This document shows, piece after piece, positions 1 through 8,355 of a stretch of DNA of 8,355 nt. Position 1 is the stretch's first letter. Every line of letters starts with the position of its first letter. The position numbers and the translations under genes are program-made. Source of the DNA: Candidatus Krumholzibacteriia bacterium (GTDB lineage Bacteria > Krumholzibacteriota > Krumholzibacteriia > LZORAL124-64-63); assembly GCA_027056825.1 (NCBI GenBank), contig JALUJS010000451.1, forward strand, positions 1-8,355, read 5' to 3'. The notes under the pieces were generated by a model. It made no database searches, was not told the DNA's origin, and saw nothing but the letters and a program-made list of their open reading frames with translations.

Positions 1-820
1 CTTCCAGGACGCTGTTCTTGGCCATACCCACCAGATACTGCACTTCTGCGGTATCCAGATAGTCCAGGACTTCAGGGCAGCAGAACCCGCCGTCGAGGCG
101 GACCCTGATCACCGCGTCAGGAAAGGCCCCACGCACGGCCGGGATCAGGCGCTTCAAAAGAGATACCGTGCCGATCTTGGGGTGGGCGGTGCCCGACCGG
201 AGCACCGCCGCCAGCAGATGCTGGTCCTGCTCGTCATCGAACGAAACGAACGCCAGCATGGGTAGGTAACACCAGTGGCCGTAATGGCCGTTGAACAGGG
301 ATAGCTGTTGCTGGCCATGGCAGGGGTCATCGGTGGGGTCGAGATCCAGGGTCACCAGTTTGCACCCCTTGCGGCGCAGGCGGTGTTTGTGGGTGGCAAG
401 CACGGTATCGGCCAGGGCCTGGCCCATACGGTACAGGTCGATGCGGCGGCGCTGATTCTCGAACCGGCTCAAGGTGGGCTGGCTGGCAAGGTCATCCCCG
501 TCGACCGGGTTGCGGTCCAGCAGCAGCTTATGCATGGGATCGGTGTTCAGGTGGGCGACATCGTTGGTATCGCCGTAGCCGCAGCAGATGCCGAAGATGC
601 GCTGGCGCAGCATGTCACCCAGGGTGTGGCGGACCTTCCCGGGCTCACGGGGATCGGTCAAGACGGCAGCCAACCGCTGGGTCAGGCCGATCTGGTCGTC
701 GACGGCCTTCAGCAACAGGGCGCCCCCGTCGCTGGTGACTTCGGGCTCGTCGAAGGCGATTTCGCACCGCTTGGAAATGAGGGCTGGAAAAAGAACAGAC
801 TGTTTTGTAGGATGGGGCAT
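1..820 (-). CDS. IS1380-family DDE transposase (3' end beyond window; 273 N-terminal residues visible)
   Basis: This is the transposase that would cut and insert the IS by DDE (RNase H-fold) chemistry. Reading leftward from ATG at 820, the frame is open for 273 codons to the window edge. Family landmarks are an N-terminal S-D-G-G-A-L-L-L block (residues 30-37), Q-P-T-L-S-R-F-E (114-121), the first catalytic-Asp segment L-D-L-D-P-T-D-D-P-C-H-G-Q (158-170), N-G-H-Y-G-H-W-C-Y-L-P (177-187) and a second Asp segment V-R-L-D-G-G-F (240-246). The third acidic residue would lie beyond the edge; complete family members usually run to roughly 430-460 aa. A Shine-Dalgarno (AAAAAGGA) ends 8 bases before the ATG. 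No stop or frameshift is visible, so the copy may be functional, but intactness cannot be shown. The assignment rests on motif recognition and is firm. Confidence 0.9.
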   Translation of the reverse strand, partial: MPHPTKQSVLFPALISKRCEIAFDEPEVTSDGGALLLKAVDDQIGLTQRLAAVLTDPREPGKVRHTLGDMLRQRIFGICCGYGDTNDVAHLNTDPMHKLLLDRNPVDGDDLASQPTLSRFENQRRRIDLYRMGQALADTVLATHKHRLRRKGCKLVTLDLDPTDDPCHGQQQLSLFNGHYGHWCYLPMLAFVSFDDEQDQHLLAAVLRSGTAHPKIGTVSLLKRLIPAVRGAFPDAVIRVRLDGGFCCPEVLDYLDTAEVQYLVGMAKNSVLE

Positions 821-893
821 GATGAAAGTCCTTTTTGGCGGCCTAAGTTGTTGGTGGTACAACCACTTTAGCCGACCAGGGGACTTTCGTCAT
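819..893 (-). promoter_or_regulatory. Nested inverted repeat covering the transposase start (probable start-occluding hairpin)
   Basis: The plus-strand arms 819-831 (ATGATGAAAGTCC) and 881-893 (GGACTTTCGTCAT) are complementary at 12 of 13 positions. Inside them 837-846 pairs with 868-878 (GGC/GCC and TAA/TTA with single-base bulges), and a small GTGGT-ACA-ACCAC hairpin sits at 854-866. In the transposase transcript the inner end of the outer stem takes in part of the Shine-Dalgarno, and its base takes in two bases of the start codon. A transcript reading in from outside the IS would therefore tend to hide the start. Such protection against impinging transcription is known for other IS elements (IS10, IS50). 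Its operation here is inference. Confidence 0.5.
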
Positions 894-900
894 TTAAAGA

Positions 901-917
901 TTCATGAATAATGCGGG
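901..917. repeat. Putative IS1380 terminal inverted repeat, followed by TTAA
   Basis: The sequence TTCATGAATAATGCGGG ends at 917 and would be the outer end of the element. It contains the perfect palindrome TTCATGAA (901-908). TTAA at 918-921 could be the target-site duplication. The partner repeat lies outside the window, so both the repeat length and the duplication are unproven. The AATAAT at 907-912 is also a 5-of-6 match to a -10 box reading outward (+), but no good -35 stands at the right distance. Confidence 0.5.
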
Positions 918-938
918 TTAACGAAGGGAAGGATGCGT

Positions 939-1403
939 ATGATTAAGCGCATGTCGTTCGCGTTGCTCGTTTTGCTCGTCGCAACTTCCGCGTTTGCCCA
1001 GCCGAACCCTCAATTGACTGTCAATCTTGCGGGTCATGGCAGCTGGCTTTTCACCCAGCCCGAAAGTGATTTTGTTGTCGTGCAACATGCGAGCGGTATT
1101 CCGATCGAGTTCACCTGGGAAGCGGACTCCAGTGCGTATGGCGGCGCCATTGCCGGATACCGCTATGGGTGGGATGTCGTTGATCCCGGCGACCCATGGG
1201 ACCCCGGTTGGGCTACCTCCGGTTTCGTACGCGACCTGCTTGCCGCTGATCCGGTTGTTTTTTCGTCAGGGGTTCACACTTTCCATGTTGCGGTGATCGA
1301 CCAGGCGGGGGCCACCACTCTGGGCGCTTTCCTCCTGGATGTCACGAGTCCCGTGGCATCCCGCACAAAGAGTTGGGGCGAGTTGAAGTCGATCTATCGC
1401 TGA
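939..1403 (+). CDS. Small exported protein with a single beta-sandwich-like domain, function unknown
   Basis: The protein is 154 aa from ATG 939. I prefer this start over ATG 933 because the Shine-Dalgarno GGAAGG (927-932) touches 933 but sits 6 bases from 939. The N-terminus is a classic signal peptide: M-I-K-R, a hydrophobic run F7-A15, and an A-F-A signal-peptidase I site after A20. The mature part (about 134 aa) is rich in beta-forming and aromatic residues, with blocks G-I-P-I-E-F-T-W, Y-R-Y-G-W-D and G-V-H-T-F-H-V-A-V-I-D; it looks like one Ig/fibronectin-like domain. There are no cysteines and no membrane anchor. The tail is S-W-G-E-L-K-S-I-Y-R. It is probably periplasmic or surface-located; I do not recognise a function. 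It may be a remnant of a larger secreted protein. Its G+C (about 57% on a sampled line) is lower than the operon's, and the IS end lies about 20 bases upstream, so any native promoter has probably been displaced. Confidence 0.75.
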   Translation: MIKRMSFALLVLLVATSAFAQPNPQLTVNLAGHGSWLFTQPESDFVVVQHASGIPIEFTWEADSSAYGGAIAGYRYGWDVVDPGDPWDPGWATSGFVRDLLAADPVVFSSGVHTFHVAVIDQAGATTLGAFLLDVTSPVASRTKSWGELKSIYR

Positions 1404-1474
1404 ACCTGACCGGCTGAATCACTCTTGGGGGAAAAGGAACAACTACCGTTCGCAGCTTTTGGGGTCGTATATCA
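1404..1474. other. Convergent intergenic gap, no clear terminator seen
   Basis: These 71 bases separate the end of the secreted-protein gene (+) from the end of the hydroxylase operon (-). I looked on both strands for a GC-rich stem followed by a T-run and found none convincing; only short A- and C/G-homopolymers (such as GGGGGAAAAGG around 1427-1437) are present. Termination may be Rho-dependent or use weak structure. Confidence 0.4.
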
Positions 1475-2832
1475 TCAGGGTTGGAGCATGGCGAAAAACC
1501 GCCCCACCAGGTTGCCGAGAACGGCCCGGCGATACTCCGCGCCGGCTCGCACATCGTCGATGGGCTCGACCTCCCCCGCGGCGAGGCGCCTGGCTTCCTC
1601 GACCAGGCCGACGTGGTCGAGGCTGCGGCCTTCAAGGTAATCCATGGCCTTTTGCAAGGTCACAATGGTCGGCCCCACGCTTCCGGCGACCAGGCGCACG
1701 TGCGCCAGGCGGCGGGAGCCGTCGACCTGGGCGCAGGCGGCCAGGTTGACCCGCGCGATGGACTGGGCGCGGCGGGTGCCCGCCTTGAAGAACGCCTGGC
1801 GCAAGCCCGCGGCGGGCCGCGCCAACTCCACGGCGGTGACCAGTTCATCCGGCCGGCGGTCCGGATCGCGGTAGCCCCGGTAAAAATTCGCGACCGGAAC
1901 GCGGCGCTCGCCACGGGCCGAAGCCAGCACGACCACTCCGTCCAGGGCCGCCAGCGCCGGCACGAGATCGGCGCCCGGCGAAGCATTCACGAGGTTACCG
2001 CCGACGGTACCCATGTTCTGCACCGCGGGCGCGCCCACCAGGCGCGCGGCCTCGGCCAGGGCGGGCCAGTGCGTGGTCACTTCCGTGGTGTTAAGAAGTT
2101 CCGCATAACAGGTGGCCGCGCCGATGGAGACCCCCCGGGGGGTCATGGTGATCCCCGTGATCGCCTCCAGGCGGGAGACATCCAAAACCTTGTCGGGCAG
2201 CGGCATACCGGCATGGAAGGCCGCCATCAGGTCGGTGCCGCCGGCGAATATCCGGCAAGGCTCGCTGTCCAATATTGTCAGCGCTTCTGTTACGGAGTTC
2301 GGGATAAGAACCTGCACCGCATCGTCCGGCGCGGGTACGGGCGGGCCTGTATCCAGGGCGGGCGCTTCCGCCCTGGCCGCCGGTTGGCCCGCCGCGCGGC
2401 TCACCGCCTCGACCACGCGGCCGTAGCCGGTGCATCGGCACAGGTTTCCCGCCAGCCCGGCGCGGATCTCGCGCGCACTGGGCGCGGGCTTGAGGTCCAG
2501 CAGCGCCCGCGAGGCCATCACCAGGCCCGGCGTGCAGAACCCGCACTGCACCGCGCCGCTCTCGACGAAGGCGGTCTGCACGGGGTCGGGCGCCTCGGGC
2601 GCGCCCAGCCCCTCGATGGTGGTGATGCTGCGGCCGTGCGCCTGGAACGCCGGCATCTGGCAGGCGTTGACCAGCCGGCCGTCCACATGCACGGCGCAGG
2701 CGCCGCACTCGCCCTCGCCGCAACCTTCCTTGGTTCCGGTCAGGCCCAGGTCCTCCCGCAGCACATCCAGCAGGCGGCGCAGGGGTTGCACATCCAGCTC
2801 ACGGCGCGCGCCGTTGACCATGCAGACGATCT

Positions 2833-2836
<4 letters not shown>
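1475..2836 (-). CDS. Molybdenum hydroxylase small subunit: fused [2Fe-2S] and FAD-binding domains (R. capsulatus XdhA-like architecture)
   Basis: This 453-aa subunit should pass electrons from the Moco subunit through two [2Fe-2S] clusters to FAD. The N-terminal ferredoxin-like domain holds C39-x4-C44-x2-C47-x11-C59 (G-C-G-E-G-E-C-G-A-C). The following helical domain holds C98-x2-C101-x31-C133-x-C135 (C-G-F-C-T-P-G and C-R-C-T-G-Y). A proline/alanine-rich linker (about 148-173) leads to a vanillyl-alcohol-oxidase-type FAD domain with A-G-G-T-D-L (198-203) and T-V-G-G-N-L-V-N-A-S-P-G-A-D-L-V-P (277-293). Length and domain order match the small subunit of two-component bacterial XDH (about 460 aa). 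The GTG start at 2836 overlaps the 745-aa Moco gene's stop by 4 bases (GTGA). GGGAGG (2844-2849) sits 7 bases upstream, and the first residues then read as a normal N-terminus (K-I-V-C-M-V-N-G). Extending further upstream would only read another frame of the Moco gene. The likely partner is the 745-aa subunit directly upstream. The electron acceptor (NAD or other) cannot be read from sequence. Confidence 0.92.
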
Positions 2837-5070
<2,234 letters not shown>

Positions 5071-5071
5071 G

Positions 5072-7381
5072 TCACGCGTCCCGGTCCCCGCGCAGGGCCA
5101 TCAGCACCTTCTCCGGCGTCAGGGGCAGATCGCGCACACGCACGCCCACGGCGTTGAACACCGCGTTGGCGATGGCCGCCGGCGGCGTGTCGATGCCGAT
5201 CTCTCCCACCGACTTGGCGCCGAACGGGCCGCTGGGCTCGTGGCTTTCGACCAGCTCGACAGTGATCCGCGGCACATCCTGCCGGCCGGGGATCTTGTAG
5301 GTCATCATGTCGCCGGTCTGCAGGCGTCCCCGCTTGCCGTAGCGCACATCCTCGGTCAGGGCCATGCCGATGCCCTGCACCAGGCCGCCCTCGACCTGCA
5401 CCCGGGCCAGGTTGGGGTTGATGGCCTGTCCGCAGTCCACCACCGCCACATAGTCGACCAGGTCGACCTTGCCCGTGCCCGTATCAACCTCGACTTCCGC
5501 GAACGCGGCCATGTACGGCGGGGGCGATTGCTCGCACAGGTGGCTGCCGGTGGTGCAAAGCTGCTTCTGGTTCTGGTTGTAGAGCAGGCGCGTGGACAGG
5601 TCCTCCAGGCTGATGGACCCGTCGGGCCCACGCACCTCGGCGCCGTCGAACACGGCCTGGCCGGGGTCGCAACCCAGCATGGCCGCGCCCTCGGCTGTCA
5701 GCGCGGCGCGCATCTTTTCGGCCGCCTTGCGCACCGCGTGGCCGGACACATAGGTCGTGCTGGAGGCGTAGGCGCCGGTGTCGAACGGCGTGCGGTCGGT
5801 GTCCGAGGAGTAGACCTTGATCAGGTCGGTGGATACGCCCAGGGTCTCGGCCGCGATCTGGGCCAGGATGGTGTCGCTGCCGGTGCCCAGGTCGGTGGCG
5901 CCGATCAGCAGGTTGAACGAGCCGAAGTCGTTGAGCTTCAGGGTGGCCGCAGCCATATCGATGCCGGGAATGCCCGAGCCCTGCATGGCCAGGGCCATGC
6001 CCACCCCGCGCACCCGGCCCGGGGCGACCTCGCGCCGGGGATACTTGTCCGCCCAGCCGATCAGCTCCATTCCGCGATCGATGCACTCGGGCAGCTTGCA
6101 GCTGTCGATGGTCTGGGCCACGCCCTCGGTGCCTTCGCCCATGATGGCGAAGATGGGCGAGGTCTCGCCCTCGGCGATCATGTTGACGCGCCGCAGCTCC
6201 ACCGGGTCCAGGTCCAGCTCCACCGCCAGCTCGGCCAGGGCGGACTCCAGGGCGAAGTTGCCCTGGATGGCGCCGTAGCCGCGGAACGCCCCGCCGGGGG
6301 GGTGGTTGGTGTAGACCGTCTTGCCGCCGAAGCGCACGGCCTCGACCTTGTTGTACAGCGGCAGGGTCTTGGCGCCGGCGACCATGAACACCGTCAGGGC
6401 GTGCTCGCCGTAGGCGCCGGTGTCCGACAGGGCGCGCATGTCGATGGCGCGCAGGCGGCCGTCGCGGTGGGCGGCCAGGGTGATGTCCATGCGCATGGGA
6501 TGCCGGGTGTTGGTGGCGCTGAAGACCTCGCGGCGCGAGTACACCATCTTCGCCGCCTTGCCCGTACGCAGGGTGACCAGGCCGCACAGCAGTTCGCCGT
6601 GGATCATCTGCTTACCGCCGAACCCGCCGCCGATGCGGGGCTTGTTCACGCGGATCCCGCTGACGGGGATGTCCAGGGCGCGGGCCATGATGCGGCGCAC
6701 GTGCCACGGCGTCTGGGTCGAGCTGATCACGTTCAGCCGGTCGTGCAGGTCCAGCCAGGTGGCGCAGGCCATGGGCTCCAGTGCCACGTGCTGCTGGGCC
6801 TGGGTGTAGTAGGTGCGGCGCAGCACGACCTCGGACTCCGCCACGACCTGGTCCACGTCCCCCACGTGCATCTCGTAGGCGCTGGCGATGTTCCGCTGCG
6901 GCTCGAACCCGATGGGGAAGTTCTCGTGCGCCTCCGGTTCGGGGTGCAGCACCGACGCGTGACCCTCGGCCTGCTCGAAATCCAGCACCGGCTCGAGCAC
7001 CTCGTAGTCCACCACCAGGGCGTCCAACGCCAACTGCGCCGTCTGCAAGCTGTCAGCGGCCACCACCGCGACCTCGTCGCCGATGTGCCGCACGAACTCG
7101 TCGAGGATGAAGCGGTCGCGCGGCGAGGGCTCGGGGTGCCCCTGGCCCGCGCGGGTCACCGCCACCCGCGGCACGTCCTGCCAGGTCAGCACGCAGGCCA
7201 CCCCGGGAATGGCCTCGGCGGCGGCCGTCTCGATGCTGCGGATGCGCGCGAAGGCGTGGGGGCTGCGCAGGGCCTTGACCACCAGCGCCTCGCGGGGGGC
7301 CAGGTCGTCGGCGTACGCGGGCCGGCCCATGGCCAGGCCCACCCCGTCGATCTTGGGCAGGGATTTGCCGACCTCGTTCAT
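5072..7381 (-). CDS. Molybdenum hydroxylase Moco-binding large subunit, E. coli XdhA-like, substrate unknown
   Basis: This 769-aa catalytic subunit has the usual hammerhead domain (near D-D-L, 25-27) and the Moco motifs G-G-G-F-G-G-K-Q (251-258), A-F-R-G-Y-G (365-370), G-A-T-D-L-G-T-G (494-501), D-T-D-R-T-P-F-D-T-G-A-Y-A-S (527-540) and G-A-K-S-V-G-E (721-727, catalytic E727). Phrases such as L-T-W-Q-D-V-P, V-I-S-S-T-Q-T-P and A-L-D-I-P match E. coli XdhA as I remember it, including G-K-Q/G-N-K-Q in place of G-K-E. Against bovine XDH, Glu802 becomes Q258, Arg880 falls on A335/G336, Phe914 becomes Y369 and Phe1009 becomes I471. The purine-clamping residues are thus largely missing, and a plain xanthine dehydrogenase label is not supported. 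The ATG at 7381 overlaps the FeS gene's stop (ATGA) and has a G-rich Shine-Dalgarno (GGGGGTGA, 7385-7392). It probably works with the FeS and FAD subunits upstream. Confidence 0.9.
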   Translation of the reverse strand: MNEVGKSLPKIDGVGLAMGRPAYADDLAPREALVVKALRSPHAFARIRSIETAAAEAIPGVACVLTWQDVPRVAVTRAGQGHPEPSPRDRFILDEFVRHIGDEVAVVAADSLQTAQLALDALVVDYEVLEPVLDFEQAEGHASVLHPEPEAHENFPIGFEPQRNIASAYEMHVGDVDQVVAESEVVLRRTYYTQAQQHVALEPMACATWLDLHDRLNVISSTQTPWHVRRIMARALDIPVSGIRVNKPRIGGGFGGKQMIHGELLCGLVTLRTGKAAKMVYSRREVFSATNTRHPMRMDITLAAHRDGRLRAIDMRALSDTGAYGEHALTVFMVAGAKTLPLYNKVEAVRFGGKTVYTNHPPGGAFRGYGAIQGNFALESALAELAVELDLDPVELRRVNMIAEGETSPIFAIMGEGTEGVAQTIDSCKLPECIDRGMELIGWADKYPRREVAPGRVRGVGMALAMQGSGIPGIDMAAATLKLNDFGSFNLLIGATDLGTGSDTILAQIAAETLGVSTDLIKVYSSDTDRTPFDTGAYASSTTYVSGHAVRKAAEKMRAALTAEGAAMLGCDPGQAVFDGAEVRGPDGSISLEDLSTRLLYNQNQKQLCTTGSHLCEQSPPPYMAAFAEVEVDTGTGKVDLVDYVAVVDCGQAINPNLARVQVEGGLVQGIGMALTEDVRYGKRGRLQTGDMMTYKIPGRQDVPRITVELVESHEPSGPFGAKSVGEIGIDTPPAAIANAVFNAVGVRVRDLPLTPEKVLMALRGDRDA

Positions 7382-7830
7382 GACTCACCCCCGAGGTATT
7401 TCCTGATGGCGCGCGTCTGGCTCGCGTATCCGCTGCACCGGCACATGTTGCCCGCCAGGTAGGAGGCGATCTCCCGGTCGTCCGGCTGGTCCAGTTCCTT
7501 TTCCATGGCCACCAGCGACATGACCAGGCCCGGCGCGCAGTAGCCGCACTGGTCGGCTCCCTCGTCAGCCAGGGCCTCGCCGATGGCGCGGGCCTTCGCG
7601 GGCACGCCCTCCACCGTCAGCACCGCGTGGCCGTCCACCCGGCCCGCGGGCACCGCGCACGAGGGCACCGGCTTGCCGTCCAGCAGCACCGTGCACACGC
7701 CGCACGAGGCGGTGTCGCAGCCCTCCTTGACCCCGGTCAGCCCGTGCCGCCGCAGGGCGTGCAGCAGGGTCTCGACCGGGTCGATCTCCCAGGTCGTGGT
7801 CTTGCCGTTGAGTTCGAAGGTGATCGTCAC
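7378..7830 (-). CDS. Molybdenum hydroxylase [2Fe-2S] subunit (CoxS/XdhC-like)
   Basis: This 150-aa stand-alone iron-sulfur subunit should relay electrons from Moco to FAD. It carries both clusters of the family: C38-x4-C43-x2-C46-x11-C58 (G-C-D-T-A-S-C-G-V-C) and C95-x2-C98-x31-C130-x-C132 (C-G-Y-C-A-P-G and C-R-C-S-G-Y). The length fits the usual 150-170 aa. I choose GTG 7830 because AGGAGG (7838-7843) lies 7 bases upstream and the protein then starts T-I-T-F-E-L-N-G-K, as expected for the fold; a start farther upstream would add a Gly/Pro-rich stretch that is merely the end of the FAD gene in another frame. The start overlaps the FAD gene's stop by 4 bases (GTGA), and its stop overlaps the next start (ATGA). 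Its first cluster loop (D-T-A-S) differs from that of the fused paralogue (G-E-G-E), so the two electron-transfer modules are different lineages rather than a local duplication. Confidence 0.93.
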   Translation of the reverse strand: MTITFELNGKTTTWEIDPVETLLHALRRHGLTGVKEGCDTASCGVCTVLLDGKPVPSCAVPAGRVDGHAVLTVEGVPAKARAIGEALADEGADQCGYCAPGLVMSLVAMEKELDQPDDREIASYLAGNMCRCSGYASQTRAIRKYLGGES

Positions 7831-8355
7831 GCCAGCACCTCCTGCGCCGCCCGGGTCACCAGGGCCCGGCACAGCTCGCGCCGGTACTCCGCCGAGCCGC
7901 GCACGTCGTCGCCGAATTCCAGTTCCGCGGCCGCGGCGTCTCCCGCTTTCCGTGCGGCGTCGGCGCCGCCTCCGGCCAGTTCCGCTTCGCCCGCACCGCT
8001 GCGCATACCCCGGCCCGGCCGCGCGCCCACCACCACGCGGGCTTCACCGTTACGCACCGCCACCGCCACGTTGAGCACGGCGTAGTCGTTCACGGTGCGC
8101 GTCAGGTCCTGCCACGCGGCGCGCCAGCCGGCGTTCGGCAGCACGACCTTGGTCAGGATATCCGCGTGATCCGGCTTCGCGGCCAGGAACTCCGGCAGGG
8201 TCATCCGGCCCGCCCTGTGCAGTTCGACCTCGGCGTCGACGGCCAGCAGGGCGGTGATGAGGTTGGAAAAACCGTAGCGGCCGAACAGGGTGCCGCCCAC
8301 GGTGGTGATGTTGCGCATCTGCACGCCCACGATGCGCTCCACCGACCGGGAGAGC
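7827..8355 (-). CDS. Molybdenum hydroxylase FAD-binding subunit (CoxM/XdhB-like), N-terminus beyond window
   Basis: The last 175 codons of a FAD-binding subunit enter from the right edge. Visible are the FAD-contact segment M-R-N-I-T-T-V-G-G-T-L-F-G-R-Y-G-F-S-N followed by L-I-T-A-L-L-A-V-D-A-E-V, the P-E-F-L stretch before the second subdomain, and the C-terminal CO-dehydrogenase flavoprotein-like domain ending with R-G-S-A-E-Y-R-R-E-L. The N-terminal part with the usual A-G-G-T-D-like FAD motif (about 110-120 residues) is missing because of the window edge. A GTG at 8340-8342 lies inside the FAD domain and is not a credible start. The loop after T-V-G-G (G-R-Y-G-F-S-N) differs from the N-A-S-P-G-A-D loop of the fused paralogue. 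Its stop overlaps the FeS gene's GTG start, so it is translated with it as part of the three-subunit enzyme. Confidence 0.88.
   Translation of the reverse strand, partial: LSRSVERIVGVQMRNITTVGGTLFGRYGFSNLITALLAVDAEVELHRAGRMTLPEFLAAKPDHADILTKVVLPNAGWRAAWQDLTRTVNDYAVLNVAVAVRNGEARVVVGARPGRGMRSGAGEAELAGGGADAARKAGDAAAAELEFGDDVRGSAEYRRELCRALVTRAAQEVLA
7838..7843 (-). promoter_or_regulatory. Strong Shine-Dalgarno for the [2Fe-2S] subunit gene
   Basis: AGGAGG on the minus strand, 7 bases before the GTG at 7830 and inside the end of the FAD-subunit gene. It settles the start choice for the FeS gene and is the clearest ribosome-binding site in the operon. Confidence 0.75.

Larger units (their letters stand above)
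1..917 (-). mobile_element. IS1380-family insertion sequence, 5' (transposase-upstream) end; other end outside window
   Basis: The stretch contains an IS1380-type transposase reading leftward off the window plus about 97 bases of leader. On the minus strand the element appears to begin CCCGCATTATTCATGAA (917 down to 901), which I take as its terminal inverted repeat. The tetranucleotide TTAA follows at 918-921 and could be one copy of a target duplication; IS1380 elements typically make short duplications. The boundary is inferred from position, from the change to non-IS sequence with a fresh Shine-Dalgarno, and from my recollection of similar ends in this family. The second repeat and second TTAA must lie left of position 1 and cannot be checked here. 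The IS is visibly less GC-rich than the hydroxylase operon. Confidence 0.72.

Noticed and set aside
308..911. Plus-strand frames at 308-871 and 588-911
   Set aside because: They lie opposite the IS1380 transposase, whose minus-strand reading carries conserved catalytic segments; the plus-strand products are not recognisable.
2129..2144. Perfect 16-base palindrome GACCCCCCGGGGGGTC
   Set aside because: It falls inside conserved coding sequence (T-P-R-G-V codons of the FAD domain) and is explained by GC-rich codon choice; no T-run or regulatory context.
7831..7872. N-terminal extension of the [2Fe-2S] subunit to 7872
   Set aside because: The extra Gly/Pro-rich residues come from the overlapping FAD gene. 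GTG 7830 with AGGAGG upstream fits the family length and start.

Overview
The window comes from a high-GC bacterium (about two-thirds G+C by eye over most of its length). It is dominated by one tightly packed minus-strand operon for molybdenum-cofactor (Moco) hydroxylases of the xanthine dehydrogenase/aldehyde oxidase superfamily. The host lineage cannot be fixed from the sequence. The small secreted protein ending in a W-G-x-x-K-x-x-Y-R tail faintly recalls secreted proteins of FCB-related candidate phyla (Eisenbacteria/Krumholzibacteria-like), but this is a guess from memory.

Layout, left to right. (1) Positions 1-917 hold the upstream end of an IS1380-family insertion sequence. Its minus-strand transposase is cut by the window edge, and its leader (821-917) carries a nested inverted repeat that would bury the transposase start. 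(2) Positions 939-1403 (+) encode a short exported protein whose ribosome-binding site lies only a few bases from the IS end. (3) Positions 1404-1474 are a short convergent gap with no clear terminator. (4) Positions 1475-8355 (-) hold five hydroxylase-subunit genes, transcribed right to left, joined by 4-base overlaps or a 1-base gap. The operon's promoter and first gene(s) lie beyond the right edge.

In transcription order the operon encodes: a FAD-binding subunit (partial), a [2Fe-2S] subunit, a 769-aa Moco subunit, a 745-aa Moco subunit, and a 453-aa subunit in which the [2Fe-2S] and FAD domains are fused. This amounts to two complete enzymes back to back. The first is a three-subunit enzyme (FAD + FeS + Moco) resembling E. 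coli XdhABC. The second is a two-component enzyme with the domain architecture of Rhodobacter capsulatus XDH.

The active-site residues of the two Moco subunits differ sharply. The 745-aa subunit keeps the purine-binding Glu/Arg pair and both sandwiching Phe residues of true xanthine dehydrogenase. The 769-aa subunit has lost the Glu, the Arg and one Phe, while keeping the catalytic Glu. The operon therefore probably supports two different hydroxylations, perhaps successive steps on related N-heterocycles, rather than a duplicated xanthine dehydrogenase. I consider this the most interesting content of the window.
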